From CAZFLM01 sp964519955 (GTDB lineage Bacteria > Armatimonadota > Chthonomonadetes > Chthonomonadales > CAJBBX01): 64,000 nt of DNA. The position numbers and the translations under genes were made by a program. Below are positions 1 through 9,206 of the stretch, piece by piece. Under the pieces are notes generated by a model. That model did no database searches and was not told the origin of the DNA. It was given only the letters and a program-made list of their open reading frames with translations. The first letter of the stretch is position 1; each line of letters starts with the position of its first letter. The DNA is taken from positions 92,274 through 156,273 of the forward strand of contig CAZFLM010000004.1 in assembly GCA_964519955.1 (NCBI GenBank). The letters run 5' to 3'.

Positions 1-1329
1 GGACGGCGTAGGCAGCACATAGAGGCCCGGGCTTGAGCCGCCGGACCGCACGTATGCCAGCGACAGGCCGTCGGGCGACCACGCCACGCTGTCCTCGTCG
101 GCGACGTCCGCGGACGCCTGCTGCTCCCGCTTGGTCTTCAGGTCCACCACGTAGACATCGAGGTTCCCGTTGCGCGTGGAGGTGTACGCCAGCCGGTTGC
201 CGTCCGGCGCCCACGTGGCGTCGTCCTCTGTCGCCTCGGAGCGAGTGATGCGCTCGGCGTCGCCGCCCTCCGACTTCAGCGTCCAGATGTCGCCGCGCAG
301 CCCGAGCGCGAGCGACTTGCCGTCCGGCGAGAGCGCCACGAACGACGCGCCCGCCGTCATCGCGGCACGGACGGTCGGGTTGTCGAGGCGGTCTGAGGGG
401 GCGTAGATCTGCAGCGCAGCCGGAACAGCAGCCTGCCCACCCGCGGCATCGGTAGGCGCCGGCCGGAAGGCCCAGAGCTGGAAGTTCTGCTCGTAGACCA
501 CAAGCGACCCGTTGCGCGCCATGCACGGGTACCGGACGGGATCGCCGGCATGGTGCGTCACGAGGCGCGCCTGCCCGCCGGCCGACGGCATCGCGTACAG
601 GTTGGACGCGCCGTCCCGGTGGCTCGCGAAGTAGAGGCTCTTGCCGTCGCCTGAGAACAGCGGCCAGGCATTCCACCCGTCCGTCTGCGTCAGCCGCGAG
701 ACCTTGCCGCCGGCCGAGGGAAGGCAGTAGATGTCGGTGTGCTGGCTGCCCTTGTACTTCGGCCGCCACCAGGCCTGCCCCCCGCGCGCGAAGGCCACCG
801 TCCGCCCGTCCGGCGAGAAGGCGCCGTACCTGGAGGAGGACTTGTCCGATGTCAGCCGATGCACCCGGCCGTCCTTCAGCGACAGCGTGTACAGGTCGGC
901 GAAGCGGCCCTCGCGGGCTGCCGTGAAGAGGAACTGCGTCCCATCCGGCGACCAGTCCTGCACCACGTCGTCGCCGCTGTGATACGTGAGCTGCCGCGCC
1001 TCTCCCCCGCGCGAAGGCACGAGGTAGATGTCGAAGTTCCCCTCGCGGTTGCTGGAGAAGGCGATCCAGTTGCCGTCCGGCGACCAGTGCGGGTACGCGT
1101 CATAGGCAGGATGCACCGTCAGCCGGGTGGCCGTTCCACCCTGGCTGTTGCACACCCACAGATCGCCGCGGTACTCGAAGCACAGCCGGGCCCCATCGGG
1201 CGACAGCGCCGGATAGTGCGCCCCCCGAATGGGCTGCGGGACGACCTGCCCCGCCGGCTGGCCGAGCGTGCCGGGCGTGGCGCCGAGCGCGAGTACGGCG
1301 ATCGCGGCGGATCGAATCGAGTGTCTCAT
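1..1329 (-). CDS. Tricorn-like beta-propeller protein, C-terminus cut by window edge
   Basis: The frame is open from an ATG at 1329 to the left edge, giving 443 residues without a stop. An N-terminal hydrophobic segment (about residues 5-24, ending near GTLGQ) looks like a signal peptide. The visible part is a run of PD40/TolB-type blades with repeated SPDG motifs (ALSPDGARLCF, HWSPDGNWIAF, AFSPDGRTVAF, AWSPDGLSLAY). It closely resembles the N-terminal half of the tricorn protease encoded 20 nt upstream, so it is probably the second gene of the same transcript and a paralog by duplication. Whether it also has the PDZ and S41 protease half lies outside the window; a non-catalytic propeller is the alternative. 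Confidence 0.85.
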   Translation of the reverse strand, partial: MRHSIRSAAIAVLALGATPGTLGQPAGQVVPQPIRGAHYPALSPDGARLCFEYRGDLWVCNSQGGTATRLTVHPAYDAYPHWSPDGNWIAFSSNREGNFDIYLVPSRGGEARQLTYHSGDDVVQDWSPDGTQFLFTAAREGRFADLYTLSLKDGRVHRLTSDKSSSRYGAFSPDGRTVAFARGGQAWWRPKYKGSQHTDIYCLPSAGGKVSRLTQTDGWNAWPLFSGDGKSLYFASHRDGASNLYAMPSAGGQARLVTHHAGDPVRYPCMARNGSLVVYEQNFQLWAFRPAPTDAAGGQAAVPAALQIYAPSDRLDNPTVRAAMTAGASFVALSPDGKSLALGLRGDIWTLKSEGGDAERITRSEATEDDATWAPDGNRLAYTSTRNGNLDVYVVDLKTKREQQASADVADEDSVAWSPDGLSLAYVRSGGSSPGLYVLPTPS

Positions 1330-1349
1330 CGTGGTTCCCCGCTGGCCGG

Positions 1350-4300
1350 TCACTTCTGCCTCTTCGGCAGTTGCTTCATCGCCGTCTCGATCGCCACCTC
1401 GAGCTGCCGGTCGCGCCCCGCAGCCAGGTCATAACCCGTCGGCTCCACCAGGATGTCCGGCTTCACGCCGTCGTTCTCAAGGGTCTTCCCGTCGAGGCGG
1501 AGATGGCCGACGAAGGGCAGCCGGCAGCTAGTGCCGTCCTGCAGCCGGAAGTCGGAGGTCCCGATGACGTACCCGGAGGTCGGTGTGCCCACGATCTTGC
1601 CCAGCTTCAGCGCGCGGAACCCGCTGGGGAAGATCTCGGCATCCGACATGGAGGTCTCGTCGATCAGCAGCACAATGGGCTTGTCCCAGTAGCGGACGGG
1701 CTGCGTGGCTCGCGGCGCGTCGCGCGGCTGCTGGTAGCCGTACAGCGGGCGGCTCAGCTCACCCAGGATCAGGTCGTGCGTGTTCCCGCCGCCGTTGCCC
1801 CGCACGTCGAGCACCACTCCCTCGCGATCGAGCGACTTGCCCCACAGGTCGCGCTCGAACACGCGCAGCGACGGCTGGTCCATGGTCTTGATGTGGATGT
1901 AGGCCAGGCGCCCCTCACTTGCCTTCTCGACCGCCGCGCGGGCCTTGCGCACACGCTCGTCGTACTTCAGGTTGGACCACTCCTCGCCGGACACGGGCTT
2001 CAGCTTGACGGTGCGGGCCCCGTCCTTGCTCGCCTTGGCGCTCACCAGCAGCTCGACGGTCTTGCCCGCCTTGTCGAGAAGCACGTCCCACAGGTCCTCG
2101 TTCCAGCACACGTCCTGCCCATCGATGGACATGACGTACTCGCCGGGCTTCACCATCGGCCCCAGATCATCGTCAGGCCCCTTGGCGAGGAAACCGGTCA
2201 CCTTCAGGCCTGGCCCCACATAGTCCTCGTCGAACGTCAGGCCCAGTTCGCCGATCTGCGGCCCGGGCGGCAGCGCAGGCCCGACCTCCGAGTGCGAGGA
2301 GTTCAGCTCGCCGATCATCGGCCCAAGGACGTAGGATGCGAACTCGTCCGGGGTGCCCACTCCCTGCAGCAGCGGCTCGTAGCGGGCGCGAACAGCCTTC
2401 CAGTCCACCCCGTGCATCTTCGGGTCGTAGAACCCGTTGGCGATCTTGCGCCAGAACTCATTGAACGCCTGGGCCAGTTCCGCGCGCCGGTCGATCTCCG
2501 CGCGGGCCGTGAACCCGACCGGGCTCGTCTGCCACACCGGCCCCATGCGAGTGGCGGCCTTCACGGTCCCGTTTGCGGCCATGAAGAAGAACCGGTTGGC
2601 GTCGCTGGAGAACCGCGGAGAGCCGACGACCTCGCTGCCCTGCGTCATGCGCTGCGGCTGCCCGCCCGAAACCGGGATCGAGAAGAACTCCGGCGCTCCC
2701 GCCGCCCCGCTCACGAACACGATGGTCTTGCCGTCGGGCGCAATGCCGAAGCCCGAGACGCCCTGCGTCGTGATTCGGCGGGCGCGGTCCTCGATCTCGT
2801 CGAAGTCGATCCTCACCGGGATGTTTTTCGGGGGGTCGGCCTTCGGGTCTTGCTCGGCCTTCTCCCGCCGCATCGGCAGCACGTAGAGGTCGGGGGCGAT
2901 GGTACGCTCGCGGTTCGAGAGGAACACGAGGTACCGGCCGTCGGGCGTCCATTCGGCGTCCTCGTTGTCGCCCGGGGTGTACGTGATGTTGCGAGCGGGC
3001 CCGCCGGCCACCGGCACGATGAACAGATCATCCGAGCCCAACTGGTTGGACCGGGAGAAGACCAGCATGCTGTTGTCCGGCGACCACTTGTAGCTGGTGA
3101 TGCCGATGCCCATCGCGTTGTTGCCGAGCGACTCGGCCAGGCGCCTCGGAGCGGCCGAGCCGTCGACGGGCACCACGTAGAGGCCACCCTCCGGCCCGCT
3201 GCGCAGGAACGCGATCGACTTGCCGTCCGGCGAGAACATCGGCCCCGTCTCGTCGTTCGGGTCGCTCGTCAGCGCCTTCTCCTCGCCGGTCTTGGCATCT
3301 GCGGTGTAGACGTCGTAGTTGCCGGCCCGGTCCGATACGTAGCTGAGCCGGGAGCCGTCGGGCGACCAGAAGATGTCGTACTCGTGCGAAGGCTGGCTGG
3401 TGATCCGCCTGGCGTCGCCGCCGCGGTCCGCGGGCAAGGTCCACAAGTCGCCACGGATCACGAGGGCGAGCGTCTTGCCGTCGGGCGAGATCTCGGCCTC
3501 GGTCGCACCGTTCGTGATCGCGGCCCGGAGCGTATTGTTCTGCTTGTCGTCCGACCTGCAAGTCACCGTCAATCTGGTGGAGGCGCCCGTCTGCGGGTTC
3601 AGCGTGTAGAGATCGCCGTCGACCAGGTAAGCGATGAGCGAGCCGTCGCGGGACATCGAGGGAAACCGTACCGGAGCGCCCACGTGCTTGGTCACCGGCG
3701 TCGGCTTGCCCCCGGCCGCCGGGCGCTTCACGAGGTTGGGCGAGCCCGGCGTCGCCTGGTCGGTCACGTCGTAGAGGAGCTTGCCGTCGGCCGAGTAGAA
3801 CGGGAACAGATCCGTGCCGTCGTAGTCGGTGAGCCGCGTGATCTTCCCGGTCGTCAGGTCCTTCTCGTAGATGCGGGCGTTCCCCGATCCGTGGTACTTG
3901 GTCCGCCACCAACTGAAGGTGCCGACGCTGCGCATGTAGGCGATGCGCTTGCCGTCGGGCGAATAGGCCGAGAACCTGCACTGGAACGTGTCGTCCGTCA
4001 GGCTCTTGACCGATCCGTTCTTGATGTCGAGGGCGTACTCCTGCCAGTCCTCCGAGCTGCGACGCGAGTAGAAGAGGATCTTGGCGCCGTCGGGCGTCCA
4101 GTCCATCACGAAGTCGTTTGCCGGGTGGCGCGTGAGACGCCTTGGCTCGCCGCCGGTGCTCGGAACGAGGTAGATGTCGTTGTTGCCCTCGCGGTTCGAG
4201 GAGAAGGCAATCCAGGCGCCGTCGGGCGAGTACCGCGGGAACATGTCCGCGCCCGGGTGCACCGTCAGACGCGACGCCACCCCGCCCGTCGCCGCCACGG

Positions 4301-4478
4301 TCCAGAGGTCGCCCCGGTACGTGAAGCAGATGGTCTTGCCGTCCGGCGAGACGCCCGGCGTGTTCATGCCCTTGGCCGGCTTGTCCTCGGGCAGCGGCAG
4401 CAGGTTGCCCTGCGACCTCGCGACACCCGCCGTCAGGACCACAAGCGCCAGTGCCGCCAACGCTCGCTGGATCGTCAT
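1350..4478 (-). CDS. Tricorn-type S41 serine protease, secreted
   Basis: 1042 residues, the usual size of tricorn proteases, which degrade oligopeptides released by larger proteases. Residues 1-22 form a signal peptide (MTIQRALAALALVVLTAGVARSQ), so this copy is exported. Residues about 40-650 are two sets of PD40 beta-propeller blades with SPDGK-type motifs. A tricorn C1-like helical segment follows, then a PDZ domain (about 740-830) and an S41 core. Candidate catalytic residues match the tricorn tetrad: Ser728-His729 in NSSHSEVG, nucleophile Ser945 in SMSDAEI, and the Glu in LENDGVKPDI near the end. The start codon overlaps the stop of the upstream methyltransferase gene (ATGA), which implies translational coupling. 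Confident for family; substrate unknown. Confidence 0.93.
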   Translation of the reverse strand: MTIQRALAALALVVLTAGVARSQGNLLPLPEDKPAKGMNTPGVSPDGKTICFTYRGDLWTVAATGGVASRLTVHPGADMFPRYSPDGAWIAFSSNREGNNDIYLVPSTGGEPRRLTRHPANDFVMDWTPDGAKILFYSRRSSEDWQEYALDIKNGSVKSLTDDTFQCRFSAYSPDGKRIAYMRSVGTFSWWRTKYHGSGNARIYEKDLTTGKITRLTDYDGTDLFPFYSADGKLLYDVTDQATPGSPNLVKRPAAGGKPTPVTKHVGAPVRFPSMSRDGSLIAYLVDGDLYTLNPQTGASTRLTVTCRSDDKQNNTLRAAITNGATEAEISPDGKTLALVIRGDLWTLPADRGGDARRITSQPSHEYDIFWSPDGSRLSYVSDRAGNYDVYTADAKTGEEKALTSDPNDETGPMFSPDGKSIAFLRSGPEGGLYVVPVDGSAAPRRLAESLGNNAMGIGITSYKWSPDNSMLVFSRSNQLGSDDLFIVPVAGGPARNITYTPGDNEDAEWTPDGRYLVFLSNRERTIAPDLYVLPMRREKAEQDPKADPPKNIPVRIDFDEIEDRARRITTQGVSGFGIAPDGKTIVFVSGAAGAPEFFSIPVSGGQPQRMTQGSEVVGSPRFSSDANRFFFMAANGTVKAATRMGPVWQTSPVGFTARAEIDRRAELAQAFNEFWRKIANGFYDPKMHGVDWKAVRARYEPLLQGVGTPDEFASYVLGPMIGELNSSHSEVGPALPPGPQIGELGLTFDEDYVGPGLKVTGFLAKGPDDDLGPMVKPGEYVMSIDGQDVCWNEDLWDVLLDKAGKTVELLVSAKASKDGARTVKLKPVSGEEWSNLKYDERVRKARAAVEKASEGRLAYIHIKTMDQPSLRVFERDLWGKSLDREGVVLDVRGNGGGNTHDLILGELSRPLYGYQQPRDAPRATQPVRYWDKPIVLLIDETSMSDAEIFPSGFRALKLGKIVGTPTSGYVIGTSDFRLQDGTSCRLPFVGHLRLDGKTLENDGVKPDILVEPTGYDLAAGRDRQLEVAIETAMKQLPKRQK

Positions 4479-5197
4479 CTCGTTCCTCCGGAAGTGGTTC
4501 GCCGCCCGTCGCGGCGTACGCCCTCGAACAGCGCCACGTGTGTCTCATCGCCCCGGAACTGCACGGGGATTGCGGTCATGTCGAGCAGCCAGCCATGCGA
4601 CTCGAGCCGGTCGATCATCTCCACCGACTGCGGGCGTATCGGGTCCGTCAGCACCAGGGTGCCCCCAGGCGCCACCGCCCGATCCAGCACGTCGGTCAGG
4701 TCGCGGTGCAGCGTACGTGTGTACATGATGTCAGCGCCGATGACGAAGTCGTAGCGCTCAGCGTGGTCGAACATGCGCCAGTCGGCGACGAGGTAGGTGA
4801 TGCCGGACACGTCGTTGATGGCGGCATTATACCGTGCCAGGTCCATCGCATCCCGCAGGTAGTCCGACTGCACGACGCGCGCGCCCAGCGTGTGACCGAC
4901 GATGCCCGGCAGTCCGACGCCGCAGCCCAGTTCGAGCAGCGTCTTGCCGCACAGCTCGTCCGCCTGCTGCACCAGCCACTTCGACAGCGCGATGGCGGCG
5001 GGCCACAGCGACACGCCGTACGGGAAGTCGTCCAGCCCGGCGTCGGTGTCCACCCCTTCCAACAGCACATCCAGGTCCGGACACGCCACGACGCGGAAGG
5101 GCCGATCGCCGAAGCGCACCTCCTGCTCTTCCAGCGGGCATCGGCTTTCGAGGAGCCGCCTGAGGCGAATCAGATCGCGAGGGTCGTGTGGGCGCAT
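4475..5197 (-). CDS. SAM-dependent methyltransferase (lysine-methyltransferase-like fold)
   Basis: 240 residues from the ATG at 5197. An in-frame ATG at 5278 would add 27 residues of poor character and run into the divergent gene, so 5197 is preferred. The SAM-binding motif I is LLELGCGVGLPG (about residues 88-99), followed by an acidic motif II region (VVQSDYLRDAM), VADWRMF and a motif IV-like FVIGADIMY. The order matches the METTL/Methyltransf_16 group that modifies proteins. A W-containing segment before motif I (FPYGVSLWPAAIALSKWL) also fits that group. It is the first gene of the tricorn operon, with a 4-nt overlap to the protease gene. Its methyl acceptor cannot be deduced. Confidence 0.85.
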   Translation of the reverse strand: MRPHDPRDLIRLRRLLESRCPLEEQEVRFGDRPFRVVACPDLDVLLEGVDTDAGLDDFPYGVSLWPAAIALSKWLVQQADELCGKTLLELGCGVGLPGIVGHTLGARVVQSDYLRDAMDLARYNAAINDVSGITYLVADWRMFDHAERYDFVIGADIMYTRTLHRDLTDVLDRAVAPGGTLVLTDPIRPQSVEMIDRLESHGWLLDMTAIPVQFRGDETHVALFEGVRRDGRRTTSGGTR

Positions 5198-5295
5198 GCT
5201 TGTGCAATACGAGGCCGATGCCCCGAACTCCTCCGCACGGGCGCGCGCAGGAACCCGCCCCAGGCGCGCCGAATCCACGGGCCGGAGGCACGCGA

Positions 5296-6309
5296 ATGGG
5301 CAACACGCTGCGGATAGGGCTGGTGGGCTGCGGGGCGATGGGCCGCGAGCACGCTCGCATGTGGGGCTCCGTCGAGGGCGCGCGGGTGGACGCGATGTGC
5401 GACTCGGCCCCCGAACGAGCGTGCGAGGCGGCGGAGGTGTTCGGCGCGCACCCGTTCAGCAGCATCGACGAGATGGCCGCCTCCGGGCTCATCGACGCCG
5501 TCGACGTCTGCACGCCGTCCGGCCTCCACGCCGACCAGGGCCTCATCGCGGCGCGGCGCGGCATGCACGTGCTCGTGGAGAAGCCGCTCGACCTCGACCG
5601 CGCGAGGGCGCTGCGCCTCGTCGAGGAGTGCGAAGGAAGCGGCCTCACGCTGGGCTGCATCTTCCAGCGCCGCGCCTATCCCGGCCCACAGGCTGTCTCG
5701 AAGGCGCTCGCGGAGGGCCGCCTTGGCCACGTGCTGACGTGCAGCATTGCCGTCAAGTGGTGGCGTCCGCAGACGTACTACGATAGCGCGGCCTGGCGTG
5801 GCTCCATCGCGCTCGATGGCGGGGTGCTGGCCAACCAGGCGATCCACGCCATCGACCACATGAACTGGCTATGCGGGCCGGTCGCTGAGGTCGAGTACGC
5901 CCGCATCGCCACCGTGTCGCACGAGATGGAGGCGGAGGACTTCGCGATCGCCGTGCTGCGCTTCGAGAACGGCGCGCGCGGACTCATCGAAGCGACCACC
6001 TGCGCGAACCCACCGCTCTGCTCGCGCCTGGAGCTGGTCTGCAGCGATGGAGCGGCCTCCTTCGACGACGCCACCGTCACCGAGTTCGGCGCCGGCGGCG
6101 AGGACCTGCTGCCATCGCTCGGGCCACCCACCGAGCTTGTCGGAGGCCGATCCGAGCCGATGGCCATCAGCCTTAGGGGCCACCAGGCGCTCATCGACGA
6201 CTTCGCGGCAGCCGTGCGCGATGGCCGCCCTCCCCTCTGCGATGGCAGAAGCGCCCTGCTCTCGGTCGATACGCTCACACGGATCTACGCCAGGGCGCGG
6301 CAGCAATAG
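5296..6309 (+). CDS. Gfo/Idh/MocA family NAD(P)-dependent oxidoreductase
   Basis: 337 residues. The chosen ATG has GGAGG 7 nt upstream and begins directly before the dinucleotide-binding motif LRIGLVGCGAMG; a longer frame from 5188 lacks a ribosome site. Other family signatures are the conserved EKPLD motif (about residue 95, lysine involved in catalysis) and a C-terminal alpha/beta domain with GGVLANQAIHAIDHMNWL, whose histidines are typical of the substrate site. Enzymes of this family oxidise or epimerise sugars, inositols and related alcohols; the exact substrate cannot be read from sequence. It is divergent from the methyltransferase/tricorn operon, with 98 nt between the starts, and is followed by a strong hairpin. 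Confidence 0.92.
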   Translation: MGNTLRIGLVGCGAMGREHARMWGSVEGARVDAMCDSAPERACEAAEVFGAHPFSSIDEMAASGLIDAVDVCTPSGLHADQGLIAARRGMHVLVEKPLDLDRARALRLVEECEGSGLTLGCIFQRRAYPGPQAVSKALAEGRLGHVLTCSIAVKWWRPQTYYDSAAWRGSIALDGGVLANQAIHAIDHMNWLCGPVAEVEYARIATVSHEMEAEDFAIAVLRFENGARGLIEATTCANPPLCSRLELVCSDGAASFDDATVTEFGAGGEDLLPSLGPPTELVGGRSEPMAISLRGHQALIDDFAAAVRDGRPPLCDGRSALLSVDTLTRIYARARQQ

Positions 6310-6327
6310 GCCGCCCCCAGACACCAA

Positions 6328-6356
6328 CGAGGGGCCCCGCCGAATGGGGCCCCTCG
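6328..6356. terminator. Bidirectional hairpin terminator
   Basis: CGAGGGGCCCC and GGGGCCCCTCG form an 11-bp perfect stem with a 7-nt loop (GCCGAAT). It lies between the ends of the convergent dehydrogenase gene (stop 6309) and PEP-CTERM gene (stop 6383). No T-tract follows on either side, which is common for intrinsic-like hairpins in this window. Confidence 0.75.
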
Positions 6357-6382
6357 TGTCGCTTGGCGTCCTGAAGCGTTGG

Positions 6383-7027
6383 CTACTTGCGCACGCGCCG
6401 CCGCAGCACCGCGCCACCAGCCAGCAGCCCGCCCACGAGCAGCGCCGCCGCGCCCGGCTCGGGCACCGACGTCGTCTCGTACTTGAAGTTCGGGCCAAAC
6501 CGGCCGTTGGGGTACGGCGATGTCGAGGTGACATACGGGTTGCTGAAGCCGCCGCTGGAGTCGTTCCGCCGCGGCCCGTCATAGGTGATCTCGGACGCGG
6601 TGAACACCGAGTCGGCCGAGGTGTAGTACCTGTCGGAGAACGGATCGTTGATCTCCGCGCCGACGTTGTACGTCTCGCCCGCCACCAGCGTCACAGGTGT
6701 CACCGCTTCGTAGCGCCACGTCCCGGTCAAGGGGCTGTCTGCCTGGATCGTCACCGACGCGACAAGGTTGCCGGCGCTGTCCCAGATGCCGACCAGGTGC
6801 GACTGGCCAAGGCCGTCCGCATCGAGATCGTAGAAGCCCAGTTCCGTGACCGAGATCGCCTCGTTCACGACGAAGCCCCAGCCGATCGTCATGTCAGTGC
6901 CATCGAAGTTGGTGTACGTGCTGCCGCCAGTGAAGTCGAGGGCGACCGTATCGGCCCGGCTGATCTGAGGAAGCCCCAGCACGAGTACTGCTGACAGCGC
7001 CATCAGGAAAGACCATCGGCGTACCAT
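6383..7027 (-). CDS. PEP-CTERM surface protein with DUF4082-like domain
   Basis: 214 residues from ATG 7027; a longer in-frame start at 7114 would overrun the promoter and is rejected. An N-terminal signal peptide (MVRRWSFLMALSAVLVLGLP) is followed by a beta-rich domain with the pattern ALGFYD-like/GIWDSAG/LVASVTI/LVAGETYNVGAEI, typical of DUF4082-like domains in secreted proteins. The C-terminus is a canonical PEP-CTERM sorting signal: VPEPG, a hydrophobic segment, then RRRVRK. Such proteins are recognised and cleaved by an exosortase and usually end up in the extracellular matrix or on the surface. No exosortase gene is in the window. A sigma-54 promoter element lies about 61 nt upstream (7088-7105). 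The gene is downstream of the beta-barrel gene but appears to be separately transcribed. Confidence 0.9.
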   Translation of the reverse strand: MVRRWSFLMALSAVLVLGLPQISRADTVALDFTGGSTYTNFDGTDMTIGWGFVVNEAISVTELGFYDLDADGLGQSHLVGIWDSAGNLVASVTIQADSPLTGTWRYEAVTPVTLVAGETYNVGAEINDPFSDRYYTSADSVFTASEITYDGPRRNDSSGGFSNPYVTSTSPYPNGRFGPNFKYETTSVPEPGAAALLVGGLLAGGAVLRRRVRK

Positions 7028-7087
7028 GGGTTGCGCATGCTCCTTCTTGTTCGGGTGTGGTGGGCCACGCGGCGCCCATACGGGTGG

Positions 7088-7105
7088 ATTGCACGAATCG
7101 TGCCA
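7088..7105 (-). promoter_or_regulatory. Sigma-54 (-24/-12) promoter of PEP-CTERM gene
   Basis: On the minus strand the sequence reads TGGCACGATTCGTGCAAT: GG and GC separated by exactly 10 nt, with the TGGCACG -24 box matching the RpoN consensus. The expected transcription start is near 7079, giving a leader of about 50 nt before ATG 7027. The same arrangement occurs before both other PEP-CTERM genes in the window, which raises confidence. Confidence 0.8.
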
Positions 7106-7163
7106 GACGGGCACCTGATGCAGACGAGGCGACCCGCGGGGGCGGCGAGAGGCCCTACACCGG

Positions 7164-9029
7164 CTAGAACCGGAGCTTCAGCTTGGTCTCCGCGCGCCGC
7201 TCGCTGTCTGACTGGAGCTGCCCATCCTTGAGGTGCTGCGTCAGCCCAAGCGAGAACGATAGGTCGAGCGCTGAGCCCACCTGGTGCGTGAGAGCGAGGG
7301 AGTAGGTGCCCGTCGTGTCGAGCGACGTGTCGCGTAGGCGGCTCTCTCTGTACTCGCCGGAGAGGCGCGTGCCCTTGCGGAACGACCATCCGAGCTGTAG
7401 GCTCCTCGTGTCCGACACCGTGTCCGCCAGCAGGCCGGACTCCTGCAGCAGGTCCGTCGTCACATCGATGCGTCCCAGCGTCGCCTTCAGCCCCATCCCC
7501 TGCCGCACGATGCGCTGCACCGTGCCGCTCGTGTCGACAGGGTTCTCGGCGAACGAGCCGGTCAGCTTGAGCGGCGTGTGGCGCAGCCCGGCTGCCACCC
7601 GCACGTCGTACGTGTCGGGTGCGTCCTGTGTGGCGCCAGATGACAGCGCCTCGCGGAGCTTGACGCTCCCGCCCACCTCGAACGTGCCCGGCTTCCACGT
7701 CGCGCCCAGCGTTCTAGAGGCCGCTCGCTCCGCTCCTTCGGCGCTCAGCGTGAACCCGCTCGTGAGCGTCAGGTTGCCCGTCGGCACGTAGTCCACGGTA
7801 GCCTCGCGCGTGTGCAGGCCGCCCAGGTGGTCCAGCCGATCCGCGATCGTCGCGTTCACCTTCACCCGCCGCCCCGCCTGCGCCTCCAGCTTGACCTGCC
7901 CGGAGTCTTCGGCTCCGCTGGCCAGGAGCCGGTTCTGGTACCGCCCGTTGACGGTGAGCCACGTTGCCGGGCGGGTGGTGAGATCGACGGACTGCGCCTG
8001 GGTGAGGGTGGAGCCCGACGAGTCGCCGGTCTCGGTCCGCGTGAAGAGGGCGGTCAGGCTTGTCCTCGTGTCCAGCGTTCGCGTCACCTGGACTCGGCTC
8101 ACGTCGCGGGTGCTATCGTCGGAGCCTGGCGTGTGCGACTCGGTTGCGGTGTGAGTGGCCTGAAGGCTGGTGCTCTTGTCTAGCGTACCGACGAGCTTCT
8201 GGCTGATCGTCGTGACGGTCGAGCCCACCCCGCTTGACGGCAGGTCGGCGGTCTCGTTGAAGCCCAGCGTGCCCTTCATGCTCTTGAGCGGAGTGAGTTC
8301 GAGGGTGCCCTGCAGCGTCTCCTTGCCGGCCACGATGCCCGTCTGATCGGCCAGCAGGTACCCGGAGCCGGCCCGCGACAGCGAGAGGTCCAGCTTGCCG
8401 CCCTGGAACGAGGTCTTGCCCTTGAGCAGCAGGCCGGCGCGATCGGACAGATCGCCGAAGCGCGTGTCGAGGGCCAGCTTCGCACTCATCTCGCTCGTCT
8501 TGCCGGCCCTGTAGGAGCCGTCGAATCCGAGCTGCATGCCGCCCAGGCCGGTCCCAGACGTCCCCTGCTGCGCCATCAGGTCGGACCGATACACGGCGCT
8601 CATCCCGAGCCCGCCGCGCGATGCCTTCAGCAGGCTGAGATCGAAGGGAATCGACAGGACCGATGAGGTGGCCGTCGCCTTGCCGGGCACGTATCGATAG
8701 TCCACCCGGGCGATGTCGCGGCTCGTCAGCGCAGATCGGAAGGCGAGGACTCCGGTGGTGGCGTCGAACGTGTAGTCGAGGCTGCGCGTCAGACGTGCCC
8801 CGTTGCGGGTGACGCTCTCCGAGTCGCTCTCGACGTTGCGCCAGGCAAGGATGTACGGCCCTACCACGCCTCGCCCCAGGAACACGTCGGACGCCGGGAC
8901 CCACGAACTGCCGGAGCCTATCGAGGATTGCAGCCCGGCCGCATCGCCGGCGCGCGCCGGCGCGACGCCGCCCGCTGCCAGGAGGACGCCCAGCGCAACC
9001 AGGTTGCTGAACAACTGACGAGTACCCAT
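7164..9029 (-). CDS. Predicted outer-membrane beta-barrel protein
   Basis: 621 residues from ATG 9029; a GAGGGG ribosome site lies 12 nt upstream, and a TTG at 9053 is the alternative. A signal peptide (LFSNLVALGVLLAAGGVAPARA) is followed by a short domain with the pattern DYTFDATTGVLAF...VDYRYVPG. The remaining roughly 500 residues alternate hydrophobic and polar residues, with many S/T/G-rich strands. The last residues, AETKLKLRF, look like the terminal beta-signal with final aromatic residue recognised by the BAM machinery. No known enzymatic family is evident. It could be a porin-like channel, an export partner or a structural barrel. It is the best direct evidence in the window for an outer membrane. 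Confidence 0.8.
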   Translation of the reverse strand: MGTRQLFSNLVALGVLLAAGGVAPARAGDAAGLQSSIGSGSSWVPASDVFLGRGVVGPYILAWRNVESDSESVTRNGARLTRSLDYTFDATTGVLAFRSALTSRDIARVDYRYVPGKATATSSVLSIPFDLSLLKASRGGLGMSAVYRSDLMAQQGTSGTGLGGMQLGFDGSYRAGKTSEMSAKLALDTRFGDLSDRAGLLLKGKTSFQGGKLDLSLSRAGSGYLLADQTGIVAGKETLQGTLELTPLKSMKGTLGFNETADLPSSGVGSTVTTISQKLVGTLDKSTSLQATHTATESHTPGSDDSTRDVSRVQVTRTLDTRTSLTALFTRTETGDSSGSTLTQAQSVDLTTRPATWLTVNGRYQNRLLASGAEDSGQVKLEAQAGRRVKVNATIADRLDHLGGLHTREATVDYVPTGNLTLTSGFTLSAEGAERAASRTLGATWKPGTFEVGGSVKLREALSSGATQDAPDTYDVRVAAGLRHTPLKLTGSFAENPVDTSGTVQRIVRQGMGLKATLGRIDVTTDLLQESGLLADTVSDTRSLQLGWSFRKGTRLSGEYRESRLRDTSLDTTGTYSLALTHQVGSALDLSFSLGLTQHLKDGQLQSDSERRAETKLKLRF

Positions 9030-9206
9030 ATCTGCTACCGACCCCTCGCGCAACGACCGGAGCCTCGTCTACTGAAGACGGTCCCGGCGCACATGCCGTT
9101 CGCACGATTGGCTGTGACTCCCGCAACCCCCAGGCGCACGCGCGCCCCACGGCCGCTGCGGGCCCTGGGGCGCTCGTTCCATTCCTGTCGCCGCTGTCTC
9201 GATCGT

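Noticed and set aside
1371..4754. Open frame of more than 1100 codons on the plus strand, antisense to the tricorn gene
   Set aside because: Very high GC leaves long antisense frames; the translation is Arg/Val/His/Asp-rich without family motifs, while the minus strand has a signal peptide, propeller motifs and catalytic residues.
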